Of a stretch of 64,000 nucleotides of DNA, positions 8,692 to 16,643 are shown in pieces. The notes beneath the pieces are model-generated. The model saw nothing but the letters and a program-made list of their open reading frames with translations. It was not told the DNA's origin and did no database searches. A program made the translations under genes and the position numbers. Source of the stretch: Hyphomicrobium_A sp963782555 (GTDB taxonomy: Bacteria > Pseudomonadota > Alphaproteobacteria > Rhizobiales > Hyphomicrobiaceae); assembly GCA_963782555.1 (NCBI GenBank), contig CAWAKB010000004.1, positions 372,001 through 436,000 on the forward strand, in the 5' to 3' direction. Numbering within the stretch: position 1 is the first letter of the stretch; each line of letters begins with the position of its first letter.

Positions 8692-8775
8692 GCACGCACC
8701 GTTTAGGTGCTGACCGAGAAGGAAAAGAGGGGCCGGCGCGGGCGCCAGCGCAAGACCGGGCGGCCGGGGCATTAG
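8692..8775 (+). repeat. Third copy of the uvrB 3' end, decayed
   Basis: Positions 8707-8775 read VLTEKEKRGRRGRQRKTGRP, then GH and a stop, parallel to the last 22 residues of UvrB. By hand count about 57 of 69 bases agree with 7090-7158. The likeness extends upstream as ARTV followed by a stop codon, where UvrB has TRTVE, so this copy is broken and has no start. It is a gene remnant, not an expressed gene. Confidence 0.85.
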
Positions 8776-8857
8776 CGAGAGCCGAATTGCCGTTCACGCC
8801 CCTTGGCGATAAGAACGCCGCCTGAGACACGAATTCCCACGACCAAATGGAGCTCTT

Positions 8858-9112
8858 ATGACGGGCGTGACGCTGCTTGGCCTGCTGGCAGGCACGCTGA
8901 CGACCATTGCGTTCGTTCCGCAGGTCATCAAGACGTGGCGCACGCGCTCGACCCACGACATCTCGCTGTGGATGTTCTCGATCCTGGTCGCCGGGATCAT
9001 CGCGTGGCTCGTCTACGGCGCGATCATCGGGGACTTGCCGCTCATTCTGGCGAATGCCGTGACGCTTGGGCTCGCCGGCACGATATTGTTCTTCAAGATC
9101 CGCAATGGCTAG
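8858..9112 (+). CDS. SemiSWEET family small sugar transporter
   Basis: 84 residues with three membrane helices and the PQ-loop motif (IAFVPQVIKTWRTRST, about 17-32), the hallmark of bacterial SemiSWEETs, which dimerise to form a sugar-conducting channel in the inner membrane. Length is typical. GGAG lies about 6 bases before the ATG. The next gene may start inside its last codons, suggesting translational coupling. Confidence 0.88.
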   Translation: MTGVTLLGLLAGTLTTIAFVPQVIKTWRTRSTHDISLWMFSILVAGIIAWLVYGAIIGDLPLILANAVTLGLAGTILFFKIRNG

Positions 9113-9122
9113 GCTGCGAGCG

Positions 9123-9452
9123 ATGGCGACGGGCAAGGATCTGCGCCGCATGGCGCTGGCACTAGAAGGAACGACCGAGGCGCCGCACTTCGACCGCACC
9201 GCCTTCAAGGTCGCGCGCACCTACGTCACGCTCAGCGCCGACGGCCGCTCCGCCAATTTCAAGTTCACCCCCGATGAGCAGGCGCTCAAGTGCCTGACGG
9301 TACCGGAGGCCTTCGCGCCGGTGCCGAACAAGTGGGGCGAGCAGGGCTGGACCACCGCCAACCTGGCGAAGCTCAGCGCCGCCGAGCTGAAAAGCGCGCT
9401 CGAGTTGGCCTGGGCGCACGCACTCCCGAATAAGAAAGCCAAGCGGCGCTGA
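9123..9452 (+). CDS. MmcQ/YjbR family protein
   Basis: 109 residues matching the MmcQ/YjbR (CyaY-like fold, possible DNA-binding) family: RRMALALEGTTEAPHFDRTAFKV at the start, then FKFTPDEQALKCL, NKWGEQGWTTANL and a C-terminal helix ending in a basic tail. I favour the ATG at 9123 because family members start close to this helix; an ATG at 9105 overlapping the SemiSWEET stop is the alternative. Function in the cell is not established. Confidence 0.83.
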   Translation: MATGKDLRRMALALEGTTEAPHFDRTAFKVARTYVTLSADGRSANFKFTPDEQALKCLTVPEAFAPVPNKWGEQGWTTANLAKLSAAELKSALELAWAHALPNKKAKRR

Positions 9453-9461
9453 ATCGTCGCG

Positions 9462-10025
9462 TCAGCTCTTGGCCAGAATGCGATTCTTCATCAACGAGGC
9501 GACGCCGCGCGGCCACGAATAGTTCGCGCCCATCCGCAGGCCGGTGAAATAGCGCGAGACCGGCTTGCCGCTGTCGGCGTCGATGAACTGGATCAGCAAC
9601 GTGTACTCGGTGCGGCTGATCCTGGTGATCAGCCCGATCACCGCCTCTTCGGCGCCGAGCTTCTTGGTGATCGGGCCCACGCACCCGTCGCAGGAGGCCA
9701 TCTTGCCCGCCTTCACCGGCTCGTCCTGCGCCCCCGAGGTGTCGACGATGATGTAGCGGCCGGACTGAGAGAGCAGCCGCCTGGCATCCTGGGTGGCCTG
9801 CTCGAGGTAGGTGGCGTCTTTCGCGTCCGGCGGAATGACGCCGCCACCGGCGCTGAAGTCGTTGAGCTCGAACTTGTAGACGGCGACCTTTATGGGCTCG
9901 TCCGCCAGCACCGGCTCGCCAACGGCAGCCGCAGACAGCAGCGCGCAGGCGCACAAAAGCGCTCGGGCACTCCCGGCGCGTGGGACACGGGCGCGGATGG
10001 GTGCAGTCCAATCGGCAAAAATCAT
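9462..10025 (-). CDS. Secreted protein of the DUF3280/DUF2380 type
   Basis: 187 residues with a signal peptide (ALLCACALLSAAAVGEPVLA). The mature domain starts IKVAVYKFELNDFSAGGG and contains DARRLLSQSGRYIIVDTSG, CDGCVGPITKKLGA and GLITRISRTEYTLLIQF, then GLRMGANYSWPRG near the end. This pattern fits the exported DUF3280/DUF2380 family of alphaproteobacteria (name from memory). The fold resembles periplasmic proteins that bind or assemble at the envelope, but no function is known. The ATG at 10025 has GAGG 8 bases upstream. It is convergent with the MmcQ gene, only 9 bases apart. Confidence 0.75.
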   Translation of the reverse strand: MIFADWTAPIRARVPRAGSARALLCACALLSAAAVGEPVLADEPIKVAVYKFELNDFSAGGGVIPPDAKDATYLEQATQDARRLLSQSGRYIIVDTSGAQDEPVKAGKMASCDGCVGPITKKLGAEEAVIGLITRISRTEYTLLIQFIDADSGKPVSRYFTGLRMGANYSWPRGVASLMKNRILAKS

Positions 10026-10102
10026 CACGGCAACCTCGCTTCTGCTGAGCTCGATTGCCTTGCCATGGCGGCGCGATCACAAACACAGGGATTTGCCCGC
10101 GT

Positions 10103-10126
10103 GCACCCGGGCAATTTGCCCGGTGC
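10103..10126 (-). terminator. Hairpin between two minus-strand genes
   Basis: GCACCCGGGCAA pairs with TTGCCCGGTGC with one bulged C. It lies downstream of the secreted 331-residue protein gene on the minus strand. No T-run follows, so a terminator role is uncertain. Confidence 0.35.
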
Positions 10127-10163
10127 GCCTAGCCGCGTCCCCGCTGCCGTGCCGAATGACCCC

Positions 10164-11159
10164 TTACGGCAGCGGCGCAATGCCGGAATCGGCAAATGAC
10201 GCCGGCGGCGCCGGCCGGATGTCGTACTTGCGGTCCAGCGTGGCCTGATCCGACGACTTATCGCGGATGGAACGCAGATAGGTGTCGACAAACAGGTCGG
10301 GTGTCCCGCCTCTGGCCTCAGCCTTGGCGGCCATCTCGGCAAGGCCGGCGGCCAGATGCTCCATGCAGGTGATGCGCGAGAAGATCATCGCCTTGACGTC
10401 GCTACGCGGCCGGCACACCTCGCCATAGCCGTCTTGCACCTCGCCGTGGGCGGAGGCCGGGAAATAGAGCGCCTCCGTGTGGCCGCCCCGCTTCTTACGG
10501 TTCTGCCGCTGGCTCGACCAGAAGCAGATCATGTCGCGGCCGGCCACCTCTCTGCGTCCGGTGTAGATGGCCTGGTGCCCATGCTCGGTTGCGCCCACGT
10601 TGTCGTTCCAGAACAGCTTGAGGAAATCGCCGGGGCGCGCATACGCCAGCTTGTCATCGCGAAAGCTGAATCCGGTGCCGGTGTGCATGAGCAAAGCGGC
10701 GACGCCGGCGCCATTGGAGTTGAAGATCGCGAACGGCCCCTCCCCGTCCTCGCGCGCGGTCCCGTCCGGCATGGTTTGCAGCACGGCGAGCGAGCGCAGC
10801 TGCTCGGGGCTCAAGTGAATGCGCCCGCTGTTGTGCAAGCTCGCCACGAGGTGCGCATAGACGGTGTAGGTGGCGCTGGTGCAATAGGACGGATGGCCGT
10901 CGTAGACCCGCATCTCCCAGTGGCCGCCGCCGATGTTGTGCGCGGTGATGGTCGGCAACTCGACGCGGCTCGCGGCGAGGCTGTAGCCGCCGCCCGAGGG
11001 CAAGCCCCTGATGATGCCGAGGATCATGGCGTTGTAGTCGACGCCGCCGCACACCGGCCCACGCGTCGAGCCGGCTTGCGCCGTACATGGCAAAGCCGCC
11101 AGCGCCACGCCGGCGATAAAGAGGCGCGCACGCCTCGTTGCCGAGGATCTGAGCCTCAT
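10164..11159 (-). CDS. Secreted protein with a possible cysteine-hydrolase active site
   Basis: 331 residues with a signal peptide (LFIAGVALAALPCTAQA). I cannot place it in a named family. The arrangement HPSYCTSATYTVYAHLV (about 90-106), then ARPGDFLKLFWNDN and GHQAIYTG (about 195-202), resembles the Cys-then-His layout of NlpC/P60 or CHAP-type peptidases and amidases. There the cysteine begins a helix and the histidine sits on a later strand after an RPGD turn. Further cysteines occur in PVCGG, ICFW, EVCRP and ITCMEHL. If this reading is right, it is a periplasmic or secreted peptidase or amidase. There are no informative neighbours. Confidence 0.65.
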   Translation of the reverse strand: MRLRSSATRRARLFIAGVALAALPCTAQAGSTRGPVCGGVDYNAMILGIIRGLPSGGGYSLAASRVELPTITAHNIGGGHWEMRVYDGHPSYCTSATYTVYAHLVASLHNSGRIHLSPEQLRSLAVLQTMPDGTAREDGEGPFAIFNSNGAGVAALLMHTGTGFSFRDDKLAYARPGDFLKLFWNDNVGATEHGHQAIYTGRREVAGRDMICFWSSQRQNRKKRGGHTEALYFPASAHGEVQDGYGEVCRPRSDVKAMIFSRITCMEHLAAGLAEMAAKAEARGGTPDLFVDTYLRSIRDKSSDQATLDRKYDIRPAPPASFADSGIAPLP

Positions 11160-11376
11160 CTTATAAAGAACCCCCGATTAGGCCGCCGCGGCGACCAAGT
11201 GCTTATGTTGCCCAAATAATAGCACTGGGCGGGCCGCGCTCAGCCGCGGTGCGCTGCGTCGCGGTCGCGCAGGGCGAACATTGGCCCGCGCGTGTGGCCG
11301 CCAGACATCAGCGGTGCCGCAAGTGCCCGTGCGAGGCCGGCGGGACCCGCGCGTCGAGGCGGCTGTTGCGCCCCAG

Positions 11377-11724
11377 CTACAGGTTCACGGTATGGATCAG
11401 CCATCCGCCGGCGAAAGAGACAAGGCCGGCGATGAGGATATAGGGCAACACCAGGACGAAGGCGCTGAGCAGCGTGACGAACGCCCTGAATACGGCGACT
11501 GCCGCCTCCCAGATCTGCACGGCCGCCTTGTAGAGCAGATAGGCGACCGCTGCCAGCACCACCACCAGGACAATGATCTTCCAGACCGGCAACGCCTGCC
11601 AGTTGGACTGAAAGACGGCAATAATCTGGCCGAACGACCACGTCCAGACGAGTTGCAGGAACCTGAATATGGCGGCCACGCCTTGCTGCAGGAACTGCAC
11701 GACCTGATTGATGATTTGCGTCAC
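11377..11724 (-). CDS. Small hypothetical membrane protein
   Basis: 115 residues. The start is probably the GTG at 11724 because AAGGAG lies just upstream; a GTG at 11739 would put that site inside the coding region. After an amphipathic N-terminus rich in Q, F and V, there are two long membrane helices (WKIIVLVVVLAAVAYLLYKA and a C-terminal FVLVLPYILIAGLVSFAGGW). I do not recognise a family. Confidence 0.6.
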   Translation of the reverse strand: MTQIINQVVQFLQQGVAAIFRFLQLVWTWSFGQIIAVFQSNWQALPVWKIIVLVVVLAAVAYLLYKAAVQIWEAAVAVFRAFVTLLSAFVLVLPYILIAGLVSFAGGWLIHTVNL

Positions 11725-11878
11725 AGCGCTCTCCTTCACATGACCAAGACGCCGAGCGCCTTCGCCGGTTGGTGGCGGCTAGAGATGGTCTCAACATCAC
11801 AATAACCGCCGCTGGGAACTTTGACCGATGCCGAAACGTTTCGCGCGGTCCCTAGAGGCGTTGGCAAGGAGAGCAGTC

Positions 11879-12436
11879 ATGAGACGAGCCATAATCTCGC
11901 TAATCATTGCAGGCGCAGCAAGCGGCTTCGCATATGCTCAGGAGCCTGCAGCAAAACCCGATCCCAATACGCCGCATCCGCCCGAGAACCGTATGGACGC
12001 GGCGACCCCCACAATGAAGGCACCGGAAGTGGCTCAGCAGACCGCGCCGACCAACCGCGTTGGCGAGGCCGTTCCGCCCATGAAGGCCACGGATACGGAA
12101 AAGAGCGCAGGCGCCAGCACGCAAAAGAGCGCCGATACGGCCGCGCAGCCCTCTAGCGGCGCGACCTTCAAGGTGACAGAGGAGGACGCCAAGGCGTGGA
12201 TCGGCCGTCCGGTCTACAGCAGCGACAACAAGAAGCTGGGCGAGATCGCCAGCCTGCAGCGCAACGGCGACAATACCGTCACCTCGCTGAACGCCGACAT
12301 CGGCGGCTTCCTCGGCTTCGGCGAGACGCGGGTGCATATCGCCGGCGACCAGATCAAGCAGGTCAGGGATGACAGCCTCGTGCTGACGCTGCCCGAGGCG
12401 GAAGCCAAGGCGCTGCCCGCGATCGACAAGGACTGA
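11879..12436 (+). CDS. Exported PRC-barrel domain protein
   Basis: 185 residues. The ATG at 11879 is preceded by AAGGAG and gives a signal peptide (RRAIISLIIAGAASGFAYA). A disordered Ala/Pro/Thr-rich linker follows, in which the pattern NRMDAATPTMKA and NRVGEAVPPMKA repeats. The C-terminal domain (about 100-180) is a PRC barrel: AWIGRPVYSSDNKKLGEIASL, FLGFGETRVHIAGDQIK, DSLVLTLPEAEAK. PRC-barrel proteins are small RNA- or protein-binding modules; the exported alphaproteobacterial ones are of unknown role. It ends before a strong hairpin. Confidence 0.82.
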   Translation: MRRAIISLIIAGAASGFAYAQEPAAKPDPNTPHPPENRMDAATPTMKAPEVAQQTAPTNRVGEAVPPMKATDTEKSAGASTQKSADTAAQPSSGATFKVTEEDAKAWIGRPVYSSDNKKLGEIASLQRNGDNTVTSLNADIGGFLGFGETRVHIAGDQIKQVRDDSLVLTLPEAEAKALPAIDKD

Positions 12437-12995
12437 CGCCAATCGAGCGGCGCGCGTGCGCCGACAGAGACTTGGCGGGAGCGATAGCATCGCTCCTGCC
12501 ATTCCTCATTTTAGCGTCGGCTTTGGCAGGGGGGCCGCTCATCCCGCAGAGATCACGCCTAGAGCCAGGCAAAGATTATTGTTGGGCGCGGCGGGCAGGC
12601 GCCCGCACTTCGCTGCCCGTCAGGCGCGCAGATCCTCTCGTAATGTGCTCGATGCGAATTCAAGCCCATTGAATTCGCCTCGCGGCGCGCCCGTTCGACA
12701 GCGGATGCCCGCCGATCAGTCGCTTAGAGCACGCGGTCTTGACCGATTGAGGACGCGCCCTCGAATTGCAGAAACAAAGTTAAGCGCACAGCGGCGGCAG
12801 CTCTCGCTGCACAAGAAACGAGCCGTCAACGTCAAGCCTACAGCTGAGCTGCACTTACTCGTTCCCGCGCCCGTAAACGGTGCGCGCGGTTCGCATTTTG
12901 TCGATGACAGAATATGCGACATCTATAGACTCGTTTCTTGGCGCGTGGCGAACACGCCTGAGCAGCAAGAGAACTGCGATACGGGAGGGAAGTCC
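12437..12995. other. Intergenic region with a terminator, otherwise empty
   Basis: Apart from the hairpin at 12474-12500, I see no gene in these 559 bases. The frame of the AraC regulator is open backwards to 12456, but the composition there is not protein-like and the regulator has a well-placed ribosome site at 12983-12990. The last 120 bases are more AT-rich and probably contain its promoter. Confidence 0.5.
12474..12500 (+). terminator. Terminator-like hairpin after the PRC-barrel gene
   Basis: GGCGGGAGCGAT pairs with ATCGCTCCTGCC over 12 bp (one G-U pair) around an AGC loop. It is followed by ATTCCTCATTTT, 37 bases after the stop codon. Confidence 0.7.
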
Positions 12996-13982
12996 ATGCG
13001 ACGGCCAAAGGTCATCGGCGGGCCGTCCGACATCACGGTATGGGACACGCACTACATTCCACCCAACAAGGCCTTCAGCGTCTACCGCGACGCGCTTTGT
13101 AGCGTCTACATGCCGTGGACCGCGCGGACGGATTCGGCTCCCGACTTCGCAGGCCGCTTTGAGACGGCGGCCGTCGAAGGCGGAACAATCTCGCGCAGCC
13201 GCTGCAGTCCGATGGTCTGCATCCGCACGCCGAACGAGGTCTCGCACTCAGACGACGAGTGCTTCTACGTGCTCTACGTGCTGTCGGGCTACCATGCGTG
13301 CGAGCAGAACGGCCGCAAGAACTCGGCCGGCCCCGGCGAGATCATCGTCGTCGACAGCGGGCAACCGTGCCGGGTGGAGACGGGAGGTCCTTCTTACGAC
13401 GTCCTCTGTGTCACCGTGCCCAAGGCGCATCTGCGCGGGATAAACAATCTCGAGGACAAGCTGGCCAACGCACTGCTGACGCAACCCCCGCTCGCCACGC
13501 CGCTGTTGAGCTGCGCAAGCTTCATATCGAAGCACTTGATGACGTCCTCGCACACCGAGCTGTCGGCGCTCTATGACACCTGGGTCTCGCTGCTGCCGTT
13601 GGCGGGCGGCTGTTTCGATGACGAGAACAAGGAGAAGCTCGGCGCCGCACACAACAACTCGCTGCTGCGCGGGATCCAGGATTTCGTCAGTTCCAACATC
13701 GCCGATCCGGAGCTCTCGGCCCAAAAGGCCGCGACCCAGTTCGGCATCTCGGTGCGTTACGTGCACAAGCTGTTTGCCTGCGGCGGGACCACGTTCAACG
13801 CTTATGTCTCCGCCACCAGGCTCGACAACATTCGCAGAGATCTCCTGTGTCCGTCCTGGGGCAGGCGGCATGTTTCGGATCTGGCCTACCGTTGGGGGTT
13901 CAACGACCTGTCGACCTTCAACAGGTCGTTCAAGCGGCGGTTCGGCTGCGCGCCGACCCAGTTCCGCGCCAACGGAGACTGA
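12996..13982 (+). CDS. AraC-family transcriptional regulator
   Basis: 328 residues. The ATG at 12996 follows GGGAGGGA. The C-terminal 110 residues form the two-helix-turn-helix AraC domain: DPELSAQKAATQFGISVRYVH (first HTH) and VSDLAYRWGFNDLSTFNRSF plus KRRFGCAPTQFR (second HTH). The N-terminal half fits the AraC/TtrR-type ligand-binding cupin region (residues about 10-200, with PGEIIVVDSGQPC). It is not linked to an obvious target operon: the upstream gene has its own terminator and the downstream gene is convergent. The effector cannot be predicted. Confidence 0.88.
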   Translation: MRRPKVIGGPSDITVWDTHYIPPNKAFSVYRDALCSVYMPWTARTDSAPDFAGRFETAAVEGGTISRSRCSPMVCIRTPNEVSHSDDECFYVLYVLSGYHACEQNGRKNSAGPGEIIVVDSGQPCRVETGGPSYDVLCVTVPKAHLRGINNLEDKLANALLTQPPLATPLLSCASFISKHLMTSSHTELSALYDTWVSLLPLAGGCFDDENKEKLGAAHNNSLLRGIQDFVSSNIADPELSAQKAATQFGISVRYVHKLFACGGTTFNAYVSATRLDNIRRDLLCPSWGRRHVSDLAYRWGFNDLSTFNRSFKRRFGCAPTQFRANGD

Positions 13983-14012
13983 CGGCGCGCGCGCCGCAAA
14001 GGTCCGGGGGAA

Positions 14013-14043
14013 GCGGCGCGCAGGGGGGCGCGCCGCACCTTTT
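14013..14043 (+). terminator. Rho-independent terminator of the AraC gene
   Basis: Perfect 9-bp GC stem (GCGGCGCGC / GCGCGCCGC) with a purine loop, followed by ACCTTTT. It sits between convergent genes and ends four bases before the next stop codon. Confidence 0.75.
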
Positions 14044-14046
14044 CCG

Positions 14047-14526
14047 TCACGGGCCCTGGTAGGCGGCTTCCAGCGTTGCGAGGTCGAGCTTCACCATCTG
14101 CATCAGCGCGCCCATGACGCGGGACGTCCGCTCCGCGTCTCCCATCATGGCCCGCAGCCGGCTCGGCACGATTTGCCATGACAGCCCATAGCGGTCCTTG
14201 AGCCAGCCGCACTGCTGCTCCGTTCCTCCCTCAGCGAGCAACGCACCCCACAGCCGATCAATCTCCGCCTGGGACTCGCACTGCACCATCAGCGAGCAAG
14301 CCTCGGTCAGCTTGAAGTGCGGACCGCCGTTGATCATCATGAGCTCGGTGCCCGCCAATTCGAAATTGACCACCAGAGCCCTCCCCTCGGGCATGGGCGC
14401 GCCTTTACCATATTGTGAGATGCCGTTGATGCGCGAGTTTGGAAAAAGCGAAACGTAGAATTGCGCCGCTTCCTCCGCTTGCGTGTCGAACCAGAGGCAG
14501 GTTGAGATCTTCTGTGCTGACGCCAT
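14047..14526 (-). CDS. VOC-fold protein (PhnB / glyoxalase superfamily)
   Basis: 159 residues of the PhnB-like branch of the vicinal-oxygen-chelate superfamily: ISTCLWFDTQAEEAAQFYVS, FPNSRI, GGPHFKLTEACSLMVQCESQ, DRLWGALLAEGGTEQQCGWL and the ending DRYGLSWQIVP. Family members are metal-dependent dioxygenase, glyoxalase or resistance proteins, or uncharacterised. The ATG at 14526 follows GAGAGGGGACGAAGTC. It is the last gene of a TetR-VOC-VOC operon, 14 bases after the stop of the preceding VOC gene. Confidence 0.85.
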   Translation of the reverse strand: MASAQKISTCLWFDTQAEEAAQFYVSLFPNSRINGISQYGKGAPMPEGRALVVNFELAGTELMMINGGPHFKLTEACSLMVQCESQAEIDRLWGALLAEGGTEQQCGWLKDRYGLSWQIVPSRLRAMMGDAERTSRVMGALMQMVKLDLATLEAAYQGP

Positions 14527-14540
14527 GACTTCGTCCCCTC

Positions 14541-15056
14541 TCACTGAGGCGTGCCCTTCATTGCGGCCTGGATCTCCTTGGGGGTCATGTCGCGCTGGTG
14601 CGTCGCGATCGACCAGCGATGACCGAAGGGATCCTCGATGACACCGTAGCGGTCGCCCCAGAACATGTCGGCGACCGGCATGATCGCCGTCGCTCCAGCC
14701 TTGACCGCGCGCTTGAACACGGCATCCACGTCATCGACGTTGAGATGCACGGTCACGGGCGTGCCTTTGAGCGACTTGGGCGAGAGCGCACCCCATTCGC
14801 GCATCTCGTCGACGAGCATGACGCAGGCGCCGTTGATGTCTACCGAGGCGTGCACGAGCTTGCCGTCTTTCCCTAGCAGGCGCATCAATTCGGTGGCACC
14901 GAACGCCTTCTTGTAGAAATCGATGGCCTTGGCCGCGCCCGCGCAGACCAGATGCGGCATCAGCGGCTGACTGCGGAGCGCCTTGGCTTTCGCCTTGGAC
15001 ATTGTCGCCGCGCTCGACTTCTTCGCTTTCGATTTGGCTTTTGGCTTGGCCTTCAT
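14541..15056 (-). CDS. VOC-fold protein with a Lys/Ala-rich N-terminus
   Basis: 171 residues. After a 25-residue stretch rich in Lys and Ala (KAKPKAKSKAKK), a PhnB-like glyoxalase fold begins: LMPHLVCAGAAKAIDFYKKA, FGATELMR, GCVMLV-type strand (GACVMLVDEM), TVHLNVDDVDAVFKRAV and DRYGVIEDPFGHRWSIATH. The start overlaps the TetR stop (ATGA), so it is co-translated with the regulator. The substrate is unknown. The basic N-terminal tail is unusual for the family. Confidence 0.85.
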   Translation of the reverse strand: MKAKPKAKSKAKKSSAATMSKAKAKALRSQPLMPHLVCAGAAKAIDFYKKAFGATELMRLLGKDGKLVHASVDINGACVMLVDEMREWGALSPKSLKGTPVTVHLNVDDVDAVFKRAVKAGATAIMPVADMFWGDRYGVIEDPFGHRWSIATHQRDMTPKEIQAAMKGTPQ

Positions 15057-15679
15057 TTGGCTTTCTCCCTATTCCTGCGGTTGAACAACAGCTCGACGTA
15101 ACGGCGCAGGTGATCAACAGAATCGGCGGCCACCTGCGGACCGCCTTTGGCTTTGGCGAGGATGAAAGCGCCCTGCAGCACGGCCTGCGTGTGAAGCGCG
15201 AGGCTGGCGGGCGTCCACTCGGCATCGATGCGGTATTTCTTCATCGCCGCGGCGATGTCGGCCTCGAGCGTCTCGGCATGCTCGCAGATGGAGCGCGCGC
15301 AAGCGGCGCGGATGTCGGGATTGCTGGCATAAGCCTCCTGCACCATGGTGCCGACGAGGCAGGTAAACTCCGGCACGCGGCCTTTGAGGATCGCCTTGCG
15401 GAAGTCGATGTAGCCGAGCACGCGGTCGAGCGGATCGGAGGCCGCGTGATAGGGGGCTGCCGCGAACAACGCACCTGTCGTCTCCGCCCAATGGTCGGCG
15501 GCCGCGACGGCGAGGTCGTCCTTGCTTTTGAAGTGATGGAAGAAGGCGCCCTTGGTGACGCCGGCGGCGGCACACAGCTCGTCGACGGTGGTCGCGGCGT
15601 AACCCTTGATCCGGATCGCCGCGAAGGCGGCGTCGAGGATCTTGGTTCGAGCTGAAGGTTTGGCGGCGGCTTTCGGCAT
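15053..15679 (-). CDS. TetR-family repressor of the VOC operon
   Basis: 208 residues. The N-terminal HTH is clear: TKILDAAFAAIRIKGYAATT, VDELCAAAGVTKGAFFHHFK, SKDDLAVA. The C-terminal ligand domain resembles the group that includes AcrR/NemR-like sensors of reactive or toxic compounds (CLVGTMVQEAY motif). It is the first gene of an operon with two VOC proteins. Its promoter contains a perfect palindrome, so autoregulation is likely. Confidence 0.92.
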   Translation of the reverse strand: MPKAAAKPSARTKILDAAFAAIRIKGYAATTVDELCAAAGVTKGAFFHHFKSKDDLAVAAADHWAETTGALFAAAPYHAASDPLDRVLGYIDFRKAILKGRVPEFTCLVGTMVQEAYASNPDIRAACARSICEHAETLEADIAAAMKKYRIDAEWTPASLALHTQAVLQGAFILAKAKGGPQVAADSVDHLRRYVELLFNRRNREKAK

Positions 15680-15697
15680 GGCGACCCCTCAAGCTAA

Positions 15698-15726
15698 TAC
15701 GTACCGACTAGTCGGTATGTTGTCAA
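15698..15726 (-). promoter_or_regulatory. Promoter with TetR operator for the TetR-VOC-VOC operon
   Basis: On the minus strand TTGACA (15726-15721) and TACGTA (15703-15698) are separated by 17 bases. The spacer and -10 edge hold a perfect 16-bp palindrome, TACCGACTAGTCGGTA (15702-15717), about 22 bases upstream of the TetR start. A repressor bound here would block RNA polymerase directly. Confidence 0.8.
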
Positions 15727-16061
15727 TTGAAAGAGCGATCGGCCCTCTGGCGCGTTGGCGCGTTCTAGGCGCGCAATGCGTGTCCATCGTGGCGCCAGCT
15801 CGGAGCACGCCCACGCAAATCCACATCAAACAAGTTGGATGCCGGCAGGACTGCTGCAATGCCGCGGCTGCCACCGAACGGCGGCACGTGGCGCTGCGGC
15901 GAAACGTCGACCTGAGCTCGTGGGGGTTGCCACGCCGCGCCCTGTCACCGCGGGTAACAAGCACCACCGGCGCCGCCGCCATCGAAGAGATGCGCATTTG
16001 CCGAGGATGGGTTAGAGAGGCGGCGCGTTTGCGCGCACGTTCCCGCCAAAGGAGGAAATAA
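15727..16061. other. Intergenic region, no gene seen
   Basis: 335 bases between the divergent TetR and FKBP genes. No credible reading frame is present on either strand. The last bases contain the strong ribosome site of the FKBP gene. Confidence 0.45.
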
Positions 16062-16520
16062 ATGCCCGCTTTCTCACGTGCCGGCGGCATGTTGGCCGTC
16101 GCCCTCGTCGCTGCAGCCGGACTTTTCGCCGTCATCCCCACGCGGGCCTCAGCGCAGGCCGAGGGGAAAACCATCACCACTCCGTTGGGTCTGAAGATGA
16201 TCGACACCAAGGTCGGCATCGGCGCTCAGCCAAAGAAGGGTCAGACAGTCGTCGTCGACTACACAGGCTGGCTCTATGAGAACGGCGCCAAGGGCGCGAA
16301 ATTCGATAGCTCGGTCGACCGCGGCTATCCGTTCATGTTCAAGATCGGCGAAGGCCAGGTCATCCAAGGGTGGGACGACGGCGTCGCCACGATGAAGGTC
16401 GGCGGCAAGCGCACGCTCATCATTCCGCCCGGTCTCGCCTACGGCAGCCGCGGCGCCGGCGGCGCCATCCCGCCCAACGCCACGCTGATGTTCGACGTCG
16501 AGCTGCTCGGCATCAAATAG
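16062..16520 (+). CDS. Exported FKBP-type peptidyl-prolyl isomerase
   Basis: 152 residues. A near-perfect ribosome site (AAAGGAGG) precedes the ATG. The signal peptide (MLAVALVAAAGLFAVIPTRASA) directs it to the periplasm, where it would speed proline isomerisation during protein folding. The FKBP domain is complete: VVVDYTGWLYENG, KFDSS, FMFKIGEGQVIQGWDDGVA (the FKBP core with Trp), GGKRTLIIPPGLAYG and PPNATLMFDVELLGI. It stands alone and is followed by a hairpin. Confidence 0.93.
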   Translation: MPAFSRAGGMLAVALVAAAGLFAVIPTRASAQAEGKTITTPLGLKMIDTKVGIGAQPKKGQTVVVDYTGWLYENGAKGAKFDSSVDRGYPFMFKIGEGQVIQGWDDGVATMKVGGKRTLIIPPGLAYGSRGAGGAIPPNATLMFDVELLGIK

Positions 16521-16578
16521 GCGGCATGCACGGTGCGCGCTCGGGCAGGGTGCGCGATAGAAATCCGCAGAACACACG

Positions 16579-16606
16579 GGGCCGACGGCAACATTGCCGC
16601 CGGCCC
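16579..16606 (+). terminator. Hairpin after the FKBP gene
   Basis: GGGCCGACGGCAA pairs with TTGCCGCCGGCCC (13 bp, one mismatch) around a very small loop, 58 bases after the stop codon. No clear T-run follows. Confidence 0.45.
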
Positions 16607-16643
16607 GACCTCTCAGAACAGCATCCCGAACCACGGCCGCGCG

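Noticed and set aside
12456..12995. Upstream extension of the AraC regulator to 12456
   Set aside because: The added 180 residues have no AraC-family likeness, cross a terminator hairpin and ignore the good ribosome site before 12996.
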